DNA of 64,000 nt from Spisula solida. Its lineage: Eukaryota > Mollusca > Bivalvia > Venerida > Mactridae. The translations under genes were made by a program, and so were the position numbers. The stretch lies in contig OX365944.1 in assembly GCA_947247005.1 (NCBI GenBank), positions 26,945,501-27,009,500 of the forward strand, in the 5' to 3' direction. Below the pieces are notes generated by a model, which searched no databases, was not told where the DNA came from, and worked only from the letters and a program-made list of their open reading frames with translations. Below are positions 14,201 to 21,849 of this stretch, in pieces. Numbering within the stretch: position 1 is the first letter of the stretch; every line of letters starts with the position of its first letter.

Positions 14201-17200
14201 AGTCGTGAACTTACTGGTCGCACCTCGTATAGCAACAGTCGGGAACTTACAGGTCACACCTCGTATAGCAACAGTCGGGAACTTACAGGTCACACCTCGT
14301 ATAACAACAGTCGGGAACTTACAGGTCACACCTCGTATAACAACAGTCGGGAACTTACAGGTCGCACCTCGTATAACAACAGTCGGGAACTTACAGGTCG
14401 CACCTCGTATATCAAACCTGACATTGGGAGTGTTACATTCAAAATGTTCAACAATCACTTGTACGATATAATATAAAACTTATTCTGTAAAACACTCAAA
14501 CTGTCACAAAGTATTACGAAATAATGACAGCAGTAATTATGGTAGTTCATCTCAATTCAATGTTCAATTTTAAGTAAAATGTAAACGTATATAACATAAG
14601 AATGGATAAACATCCCATATTTGACTGATGATAACAGGTAGCTGTGGAAACATACAGGGTGTCCAAAAAGAAAGTACAGTATACAGTTTCAGTGTCTATT
14701 TATCAAATCTCTTCATTCCGATATCGCAAAGAAAATTTGCATATGTGTAGGCTATAGATGTAAGTTTTTCTAGTACCTGTTTTAACATTTTAACTTGGAT
14801 GGTTTAAGAAAAATGTAAATGTACTAAAATTATTTTGCGCGTGACGTCTATTCAGTAATTTATCACGTTCTCAAGATGTCTACCCTTTTGACGATTTCCT
14901 TCTTGCTCTCGTTCCTTGAAACTTTGAATACATTTATACATATGTCTAAACTGATATTCTTACCTTCTCTTTTGATGTTCCTCGTGAGCATAGAAGTGTC
15001 TGTTGGTTTTGGACTGGACAATAGCAATTTCACATAGCCCCCCAAAAAGAAGTTGCAATGATTTAGATTCGGGGTGGTATTCAATATTGATCTTATTTAA
15101 TCGGAGAATAAGGGTAGCCAATCATATCGCCTGTTACTGACCAACAGTTTGATATGGTGTGATCTGATTGGTTGTTCTTATCCTTAAGTTAAGTAAGATC
15201 AATATTGAATACCTCCCCTGTGCTGTGGTCGGGCTATGTCACACAACAGTGTTATTTCCTAGAAAATACTTTGATATCAACTGTAACAAAGCATCTACAC
15301 TTTAAGTAAAATATGTGGCCCTGGCACATCTTGCAGGAACCATCATTGAAAGCAATAAATCACCTGCGGCGTTTAGGAATGAACTTATTTAACATTGGCA
15401 AGTAATTGGTTGAGTTTTAGTGTTCTTTCTGACTCACTAGTATTCAGTCTTAAGCCAACATACATATCTATACTCATGAGGAACATCAACAGAGAAGGTA
15501 AGAAGTTCAGTTTAGGCATATGTGTAATCAAATGAAATACTTACATATTTCGTATATACACGTGCAGATTTTTTTTGCGATAGCAGAATGTAGGGATTTT
15601 ATAAGTAGATACTGAAACTGTATACTTTCTTTTTGGACACCCTGTATGTAATACATGTATTAATGATAACGTCTTTATTTGATGATTAAGATACAATACA
15701 GTTTGACGAGTCAAGTCGTCGTTGTTAGAATGTAATAAAGTAAGGACAAGTAAACCAACATACCTGTAGGCGAGTTACAAAAAGCCCGAGCCAACACCTT
15801 ATACATAATGGGGTCAAAGAGAATATTAGTGTCCATCAAATGACATTCCAGCACGGCTTCAGTATAACACTGGATATTGCATTCAATGCTATAAAAACAA
15901 TTATAACAATACAAACATTTTTAATCTACATTAACTCCATGAAATGGGTAGTAATAACAGTTTAACAAACGTTTCTTATTGTCTTAACTTGTTGTTGTTT
16001 TTTCAGGGGAGATAAAAACATTTTCCTCGTCAATAGGTAGATGTTGGTCGAGGGCATCCCTTTTGTCTTAACTTGTGATTTAGTTGTAAACTATTATGAA
16101 AAGAGTATTATCGTCTTAGTTTAAAGCAGTCATAAAGGTTCCGAACGACTAAATAAATTTATTCTTTAATTCAATGTAAAGTGACAAATTGCCTCAGGAA
16201 AAGGAACACTATCATGTGGCTGCGTATCGTATATGAAGATATTTGTTCGTCAAATGCAGTGAACATATTTCCACACGCGCGTGGATTGATTCCAAGTCCA
16301 TCAGCACCAACCCTACTTTGACAGTCATATTTAAACCAGACTGTCAAAGTTTTCTAAATAACAGTTTCACTACATCACATACATGTGCACAAATCATTTA
16401 AACCCAATTTCATGAGTCTAGTGCATATTTGTCAAGATATGACACTATTTTCAGCCAAATACTTGATTGTATCTGATTTTGGTCCGCGTAGCCATTTGGT
16501 GGTTTGTTTCCTACATGGAGATTAGAGTGAGCCAAACAGACTTCGACAACATAATTTTTGAGATTACCTTAAGCTAGGTAGTTGCTTATAGGGTCTCATG
16601 TAAAATACTATTTTGGACTATTAAATTCTTATTATTCCACAAGCCTCAGACAACGTCTTCAATATGAAAAGTGAATTTTATGCACCCCACGCGGGGCATC
16701 GAACAGGGAAAAACTAATAATTAGTATTTTTCCCAATGTAATAAAAGCAATAATTTTGTTTCAAGCATTGTTGAACCGCATATGGCTCGCGCCGAATATT
16801 GGTCGCGTATATGGCGAGCCATATTCGGGTATGAGGCACACTCTCAAATTAACTTCGTAAATATATGTATGCGATTTTATCAATATGACGTTTTCTCATA
16901 TTCATCATCCATCTTTAACGCTGCCGTTATTGTATTTTTAAATTTTCATTGTTGCGTTATCATTATAATAATATCGCATTTTCATCTTTATTCTTTTTCA
17001 GTACGCTTTAATTAGTTTGTATAATCGCAGTATTCGTTTTCGATGCTGTTTTAGAAGTATTGAGTAGTGCTGTGACGTTTTCACGAATGAGTTCCAACAT
17101 ACGACACAATGTAGAGAGAGATATTTTTATTACGATGCAAATGACTGAACGCTAAAGAAATAAAATCAGTTTTAAAAAAAAAAATTCTTACTATCGTAAA

Positions 17201-18829
17201 ACAACCCTCATAATAATAAAAAACTCTATGGGGTCAAAAATACATCCATTACACTTATCTGGAAAATCCGACAAATAATGACGCGATCTATATTGGGAGA
17301 AAAGGCACCTCATCAGCGATCAATTTTCGGTTCAACAAAGCATAAGATAAAGTTTCCTATTTGTAATTGATTTGTTGTGATGTTAAATATGTCGATTCTG
17401 GCATATATTTTGTGATTTGAATACTCATAACATTTATGCACATACATTAAAAATACTAACGAAGTACACCCTTCCTAGCTGTTGCCCATAAATTCAAAGG
17501 CAGAAGCATTTTTGTGATACATTGCAACATTTTTGAAAAATCGACTTATAATCAAAAGACAATACAAACTGGTTTATTCATTGGTTTATAAGTCCCTTTC
17601 GGACAATAAGCGGAGAATGTTGAGAGTGTACTTACTCTTCACAGAAGGAGGATACATCACTTGATGATGGAGCAGTCACCATCTCCTCATATGGCACATA
17701 CAAACAGCCTAACAACCGGTTTATAATAGAGATCCAAGAACACAGCTGCAAGTAATCATACACCTGGTATAAGTAACACTATAACAGACCAAGGTAGTTT
17801 AACTCAGAAACGACCATAAGCAATATAGAATAATCTAACCGTACTAGTTACTGCAACATCAAGTCAATCAAAACGGCAATCTTTAAAATTCTTTTTAGTT
17901 GATATTATCTAAAACAATAAATATAGTACTTAGCTCATTTGGATGAAACTACAGGAAAGTTAACTATAGCAAGGAATATTATAAATACAAATATTACCTG
18001 GTCAATAGATCCTTGTGCTGATGTAGAAACGCTTGAACCAGCAGAAGTGGTAGAGCCTTGTGTCGGTTGAGTGCCGCTGGAATAGCCTTGTGTCGGTTGA
18101 GTGCCACTGGAAGAGCCTTGTGTCGGTTGAGTGCCGCTGGAATAACCTTGTGTCGGTTGAGTGCCGCTGGAAGAGCCTTGTATCGGTTGAGTGCCGCTGG
18201 AAGAGCCTTGTGTCGGTTGAGTGCCACTGGAAGAGCCTTGTGTCGGTTGAGTGCCGCTGGAATAACCTTGTGTCGGTTGAGTGCCGCTGGAAGAGTCTTG
18301 TGTCGGTTGAGTGCCGCTGGAATAGCCTTGTGTCTGTTGAGTGCCGCTGGAAGAGCCTTGTGTCGGTTGAGTGCCGCTGGAAGAGCCTTGTGTCGGTTGA
18401 GTGCCGCTGGAAGAGCCTTGTGTCGGTTGAGTGCCGCTGGAAGAGCCTTGTGTCGGTTGAGTGCCGCTGGAAGAGCCTTGTGTCGGTTGAGTATCGCTGG
18501 GAGATTCTTCTGTCGGTTGAGTGCCGCTGGAAGAGCCTTGTGTCGGTTGAGTGCCGCTGGAAGAGCCTTGTGTCGGTTGAGTGCCGCTGGAAGAGCCTTG
18601 TGTCGGTTGAGTGCCGCTGGAAGAGCCTTGTGTCGGTTGAGTGCCGCTGGAAGAGCCTTGTGTCGGTTGAGTGCCGCTGGAATAGCTTTGTGTAGACATG
18701 CTGGTACCAGCGGAAGTAAAAGAAGACCCGCTTGTAGAAGTTAAAGATGTTACAGTGGAGCTGTACACAAAATGTATTGTAACAGCTAAAATAACTGCTG
18801 CAAAGAAGAATGCACGAAATGTCAGATAC
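5021..18829 (-). CDS. mucin-like, Cys-rich, probably GPI-anchored surface protein (5 exons, 5' incomplete)
   Basis: Five minus-strand exons join with matching phases: 18829-17998, 17745-17636, 15888-15764, 12531-12414 and 5264-5021. They give about 475 residues ending in a TAA stop. Order: hydrophobic signal-like stretch (YLTFRAFFFAAVILAVTIHF), Ser/Thr-rich segment, about 21 copies of the decapeptide SSSGTQPTQG, then a region of about 190 residues with some 15 cysteines spread over the last four exons, then a C-terminal hydrophobic tail of about 18 residues with no cytosolic segment. The layout (signal, heavily O-glycosylatable stalk, disulfide-rich domain, GPI-type tail) suggests a cell-surface or secreted glycoprotein. 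That is inference; I do not recognise the cysteine-rich family. The 18829 exon starts in mid-codon after an acceptor, so an upstream exon carrying the ATG is missing. No poly(A) signal is obvious after the stop. Confidence 0.75.
5454..5552. mobile_element. small palindromic TIR element
   Basis: The ends are CCTAGTACGGGA and TCCCGTACTAGG, perfect inverted copies about 100 bp apart. It abuts or overlaps the next TIR element by two bases. Non-coding; probably a MITE or a solo foldback unit. Confidence 0.55.
5551..5790. mobile_element. 240-bp MITE with long TIRs
   Basis: The left end GGGTACTGTTTTATAAAAGC is matched by the right end GCTTTGATAAAACAGTACCC. The similarity continues inward for about 45 bases per side (ACTTACG...CGTAAACTTACG against CGTAAGTTTAC...CGTAAGT). 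No coding capacity. Confidence 0.75.
5956..7840. repeat. 31-32-bp satellite split by a mariner-type insertion
   Basis: About 8 copies at 5956-6200 and about 21 at 7188-7840 of a unit containing CCACCAGTAATTGTACATGT and ATATAGTTTTA. The two blocks are in the same orientation and phase-compatible, so the 1-kb element between them inserted into an existing array. Both outer edges carry a variant ACGTACCGGTAATTG unit. The unit contains GTACATGTAC-like palindromes. Confidence 0.9.
6203..7186. mobile_element. non-autonomous mariner-type element, 984 bp
   Basis: Flanked by TA on both sides (6201-6202 and 7187-7188). The ends are inverted copies: CGAGGGATGATCCATATATA at the left and TATATGGATCATCCCTCG at the right. 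The match continues inward through AACGAGAA and GCTTATAATTTTGTTA. The TA target and the CGAGGG-type terminus fit the mariner superfamily. No transposase frame was found inside, so it is a deletion derivative or unrelated filler between mariner ends. Confidence 0.8.
8595..9912 (+). mobile_element. mariner-like element, full length but dead, 1318 bp
   Basis: TA duplications flank it (8593-8594, 9913-9914). TIRs of about 26 bp start CGAGGGTTGTT and continue AAATTGGAATGCAA, with one mismatch between the ends. The length of 1.3 kb is the normal size for mariner. It carries the remains of a plus-strand transposase (separate entry). Confidence 0.85.
8990..9620 (+). pseudogene. decayed mariner transposase
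   Basis: Plus-strand translation gives CVGISLGAIHTIISILQKLG, which resembles the second helix-turn-helix of mariner transposases. A stop follows directly. Further on come a GRPF segment and MTINETWVHFVTHATYP, which matches the family's DETWVH catalytic block. The first catalytic aspartate of that block is Asn here (AAC). Stops and frameshifts interrupt the frame, so no active enzyme is possible from this copy. Confidence 0.75.
10141..10164. other. perfect 11-bp hairpin
   Basis: TTGTGTGGCGT and ACGCCACACAA are separated by two bases (AA). It lies just right of the 50-bp satellite. It may be the terminus of an unrecognised element; no T-run follows. Confidence 0.6.
10574..10971. mobile_element. 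398-bp TIR element
   Basis: The ends ACATATCGATCGGCCGATTA and TAATCGGCCGATCGATATGT are exact inverted copies, each rich in CGATCG/CGGCCG. No coding frame inside. Probably a MITE. Confidence 0.75.
11343..12132. mobile_element. 790-bp TIR element (CACTGAGCGGC family)
   Basis: Flanked by TA. The left end CACTGAGCGGCTTTGAAAAC is inverted at the right end as GTTTTCAAAGCCACTCAGTG, continuing inward through GCAACAC. A second, single end of the same family is at 57033-57120. TA targets and CACTG termini fit Tc1/mariner-type elements. No intact transposase was seen. Confidence 0.8.
12414..12531 (-). CDS. exon 4 of mucin-like gene (Cys-rich)
   Basis: Preceded by the acceptor TATACCAG and followed by the donor GTGAGT. 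Its first two bases (AA) complete a Glu codon with the G left by the previous exon. It encodes ESIEAFIHCNMDDTTCFD, then ALAPLVAIADPSTFVDEYC and a split Ser. The cysteine spacing resembles the preceding exon, hinting at an internal duplication. Confidence 0.8.
12798..13395. mobile_element. 598-bp foldback element
   Basis: The outer ends AAAGGACAAGGTTCA and TGAACCTTGTCCTTT are exact inverted copies. Matching continues inward in patches (AATTTGGCCCTG / CAGGGCCAAATT; CCACGATGGCACTCTTGCGA / TCGCAAGAGTGCCATCGTGG). Much of the element can fold on itself. It lies in an intron of the mucin-like gene. Confidence 0.8.
13753..14415. repeat. 36-bp minisatellite, about 18 copies
   Basis: The unit contains CCTCGTATAACAACAGTCGG and GAACTTACAGGTCACA, with a sub-variant (ACAAGGTATAGC) alternating in the left half, which indicates higher-order duplication. 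Because 36 is a multiple of three, long frames exist on both strands (minus 12-mer VTCKFPTVVIRG). It is intronic and very unlikely to be translated. Confidence 0.9.
14655..15644. mobile_element. 990-bp TIR/foldback element (CAGGGTGTCC ends)
   Basis: TA flanks. The left end is CAGGGTGTCCAAAAAGAAAG and the right end is CTTTCTTTTTGGACACCCTG, followed inward by GTATACAGTTTCAGT-like sequence. Inside are further mirrored blocks: TTACCTTCTCTTTTGATGTT at about 14961 against AACATCAACAGAGAAGGTAA at about 15482, and a central palindrome at about 15075-15215 (TTCAATATTGATCTTA / TAAGATCAATATTGAA). No transposase seen. Confidence 0.8.
15764..15888 (-). CDS. exon 3 of mucin-like gene (Cys-rich)
   Basis: Acceptor TTTTTATAG, donor GTATGT. 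The first base completes an Asp codon. It encodes IECNIQCYTEAVLECHLMD, then NILFDPIMYKVLARAFCNSP with a split last codon. Four cysteines. Phases match both neighbours. Confidence 0.8.
15889..17635. other. intron of mucin-like gene, no further element named
   Basis: AT-rich intron sequence. A short imperfect inverted repeat (ATATGGCTCGC / GCGAGCCATAT) lies at about 16781-16824. I see no exon with good splice sites and no recognisable transposon here. Confidence 0.5.
17636..17745 (-). CDS. exon 2 of mucin-like gene (first Cys block)
   Basis: The acceptor GATTACTTGCAG at 17746 opens in phase 0, matching the donor after the mucin exon; the donor is GTAAGT. It encodes LCSWISIINRLLGCLYVPYE and a segment ending SSSDVSSFCE with a split Asp codon. 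A closer AG at 17709-17710 would not keep the phase with the mucin exon, so the longer exon is preferred. Confidence 0.75.
17998..18829 (-). CDS. exon 1 seen: signal-like segment and mucin stalk
   Basis: A phase-open exon of 277 codons plus one base. It starts after GGCAACAG with a pyrimidine-rich stretch upstream (CTTTCATTTTGTGCTTTTCG) and ends at donor GTAATA after GSIDQ. It begins with a hydrophobic stretch (FRAFFFAAVILAVTIHFVYS) suited to a signal peptide, then Ser/Thr-rich sequence, the decapeptide array, and SAGSSVSTSAQGSIDQ. No in-frame ATG precedes the hydrophobic part, and a stop codon lies just upstream in frame. The initiator must therefore come from an upstream exon that I could not locate. 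Confidence 0.75.
18055..18690 (-). repeat. 30-bp coding minisatellite, about 21 copies
   Basis: The unit on the plus strand contains TTGAGTGCCGCTGGAAGAGC and CTTGTGTCGG. On the minus strand it encodes SSSGTQPTQG. Most copies are identical; variants are SYSSG (TAT for TCT), one GTQQTQ, one GTQPIQ and one TEESPSD copy. The near-identity suggests recent expansion or homogenisation, so allele-length variation is likely. Confidence 0.9.
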
Positions 18830-18969
18830 CTGTTGCCATTGTACAGTCAACGAAAAGCACAAAATGAAAGGAAAAATAAAATATGATTTTCATCTCATGT
18901 TTTTGCGTTCTGTACTTGTACCTAGTACATGTATATAACTTTTAAGGTAACATCTCAAATTGTAATAGA

Positions 18970-19625
18970 ACCAACTGGAGCATAGTAGACTGTGAATATA
19001 ACCTTTAGTCATGTCACACCTGGAGCATAGTAGACTGTGAATATAACCTTTAGTCATGTCACACATGGAGCATAGTAGACTGTGAATATAACCTTTAGTC
19101 ATGTCACACCTGGAGCATAGTAGACTGTGAATATAACCTTTAGTCATGTCACACCTGGAGCATAGTAGACTGTGAATATAACCTTTAGTCATGTCACAAC
19201 TGGAGCATAGTAGACTGTGAATATAACCTTTAGTCATGTCACACCTGGAGCATAGTAGACTGTGAATACAACCTTTAGTCATGTCACACCTGGAGCATAG
19301 TAGACTGTGAATATAACCTTTAGTCATGTCACACCTGGAGCATAGTAGACTGTGAATATAACCTTTAGTCATGTCACACCTGGAGCATAGTAGACTGTGA
19401 ATATAACCTTTAGTCATGTCACACCTGGAGCATAGTAGACTGTGAATATAACCTTTAGTCATGTCGCACCTGGAGCATAGTAGACTGTGAATATAACCTT
19501 TAGTCATGTCACAACTGGAGCATAGTAGACTGTGAATATAACCTTGAGTCATGTCACACCTGGAGCATAGTAGACTGTGAATATAACCTTTAGTCATGTC
19601 ACACCTGGAGCATAGTAGACTGTGT
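18970..19625. repeat. 45-bp minisatellite, about 14-15 copies
   Basis: The unit contains CACCTGGAGCATAGTAGACT and GTGAATATAACCTTTAGTCA. Copies are almost identical. The minus-strand frame (MTKGYIHSLLCSRCD repeat) comes from the period being a multiple of three. It lies immediately upstream of the mucin exon, in the presumed first intron or 5' flank. Confidence 0.9.
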
Positions 19626-20489
19626 CACACTTGTCATCTCCATTACATACTGTATTGCATAATTATATGATCTATTGTTAAGTCTTACCATTGGTGACAT
19701 TTATCCTTGAACTGCGAAACAACAACTTCATAATTGAATCCTTTCAATATCCTTAAATTCTCCTAAATGTAAAGCAGCAAAATATCGGTGTTTGAAAACA
19801 ATATAAATATATTTTACTAGATCGTCCACTTGCTCGTCAATGTCATCAAGACTGTGTTATTAATTTACGCAGTAATTTATCATTAAACTACAAGTATTCT
19901 AAATGAAGAATATATACGATTTGCTAAATATGGTTTTCGAGAATTATGTATTTAAGTGTATTTTGACACGTAATATCTCAAAATGTATAGCCGCTGAATC
20001 TCCAACATACTCCTCAAAGTTTTTGTCTTGTCCTTCTTGCGTGCATAATTTGAAATATAAAATGATATCATGTATAAGATAGTTAATTAAAGCTCATTTA
20101 ATATTTACAAATAACTAAGCCATAAAATTGATCGATACTATCAATATGTCAGTCGTATTTAAACGTATTGTGTTTGTCCAGCTTCTTCTTATTCTTCATT
20201 ACTTATCAGATCAGTCGATTCAGATCGATATCAATACAGGTTAACGTACTATGATTTATTGTCCGTAACTAATCTTAAAAAACAATAGAAAATCGGACAT
20301 GAAAGGCAGCACTCAACTTTACCACTCGAACACAGAAAACATAACAAAACATCACAGACCACAATTACACGACACAATGCCAAACATACAACTGAACGAG
20401 AAAATGAACTTAACAGCTGAAAGTAATCGTTTCGGCTGTCAAAACATCGAACGAATAAGTCCCAGCTGTCAAAAAGCTAATTTTCAGTT

Positions 20490-21845
20490 AAGCATCGATT
20501 GCTATGTCGGTATGCTACATAAACGCGTGGCATCTTGCTATGTCGGTATGCTACATAAACGCGTGGCATCTTGCTATGTCGGTATGCTACATAAACGCGT
20601 GGCATCTTGCTATGTCGGTATGCTACGTAAACACGTGGCATCTTGCTATGTCGGTATGCTACGTAAACGCGTGGCATCTTGCTATGTCGGTATGCTACGT
20701 AAACGCGTGGCATCTTGCTATGTCGGTATGCTACGCAAACGCGTGGCATCTTGCTATGTCGGTATGCTACATAAACGCGTGGCATCTTGCTATGTCGGTA
20801 TGCGTCACAAACGCGTGGCATCTTGCTATGTTGGTATGCTACACAAACGCGTGGCATCTTGCTATGTTGGTATGCTACACAAACGCGTGGCATCTTGCTA
20901 TGTCGGTATACTACCTAAACGGGTGACATCTTGCTGTGTCGGTATGCTACATAAACGCGTGGCATCTTGCTATGTCGGTATGCTACATAAACGCGTGGCG
21001 TCTTGCTATGTCGGTATGCTACATAAACGCGTGGCATCTTGCTATGTCGGTATGCTACATAAACGCGTGGCATCTTGCTATGTCGGTATGCTACACAAAC
21101 GCGTGGCATCTTGCTATGTTGGTATGCTACACAAACGCGTGGCATCTTGCTATGTCGGTATGCTATGTCGATATGCTACATAAACGCGTGACATCTTGCT
21201 ATGTCGGTATGCTACATAAACGCGTGGCGTCTTGCTATGTCGGTATGCTACATAAACGCTTGGCGTCTTGCTATGTCGGTATGCTACATAAACGCGTGGC
21301 GTCTTGCTATGTCGGTATGCTACACAAACGCGTGGCATCTTGCTATGTCGGTATGCTACATAAACGCGTGGCACCTTGCTATGTCGGTATGCTACATAAA
21401 CGCGTGGCGTCTTGCTATGTCGGTATGCTACATCAACGCTTGGCATCTTGCTATGTCGGTATGCTACATAAACGCTTGGCATCTTGCTATGTCGGTATGC
21501 TACATAAACGCGTGGCATCTTGCTATGTCGGTATGCTACATAAACGCGTGGCATCTTGCTATGTCGGTATGCTACATAAACGCTTGGCATCTTGCTATGT
21601 CGGTATGCTACATAAACGCGTGGCATCTTGGTATGTCGGTATTCTGCATAAACGCGGGACATCTTGGTATGTCGGTATTCTGCATAAACGTGTGACATCT
21701 TGCTATGTCGGTATGCTACATAAACACGTGGCGTCTTGCTATGTCGGTATGCTACATAAACGCGTGGCTTCTTGCTATGTCGGTATGCTACATAAACGTG
21801 TGGCATCTTGCTATGTCGGTTTGCTACATAAACGCGTAGCATCTT
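20490..21845. repeat. 36-bp minisatellite, about 37 copies
   Basis: The unit contains CTATGTCGGTATGCTACATA and AACGCGTGGCATCTTG. Most copies carry ACGCGT. Several frames on both strands are open throughout (plus CYVGMLHKRVAS and MSVCYINAWHLA; minus MPRVYVAYRHSK). A few units have indels (near 20800, 20935 and 21160). Being open in many frames at once is expected for a stop-free unit of 36 bp. The first about 190 bases of the long plus frame (from 20299) have no homology I recognise, and no splice or start context supports a gene. Confidence 0.9.
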
Positions 21846-21849
21846 AGTA

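Noticed and set aside
13676..14458. 260-codon minus-strand frame with a 12-residue repeat
   Set aside because: It is the 36-bp intronic minisatellite. The frame exists because the unit has no stop and a period divisible by three; frames are open on the other strand too.
18002..18862. 286-codon minus frame (RLFQRHSTDT repeat) and plus frames with CRLSAAGRAL / SVECRWKSLV repeats
   Set aside because: They are alternative frames of the mucin exon. Only the SSSGTQPTQG frame joins the next exon in phase and has a signal-like start.
20490..21845. CRISPR-like array of regular repeats
   Set aside because: The repeats are contiguous, with no unique spacers, and the genome is eukaryotic.
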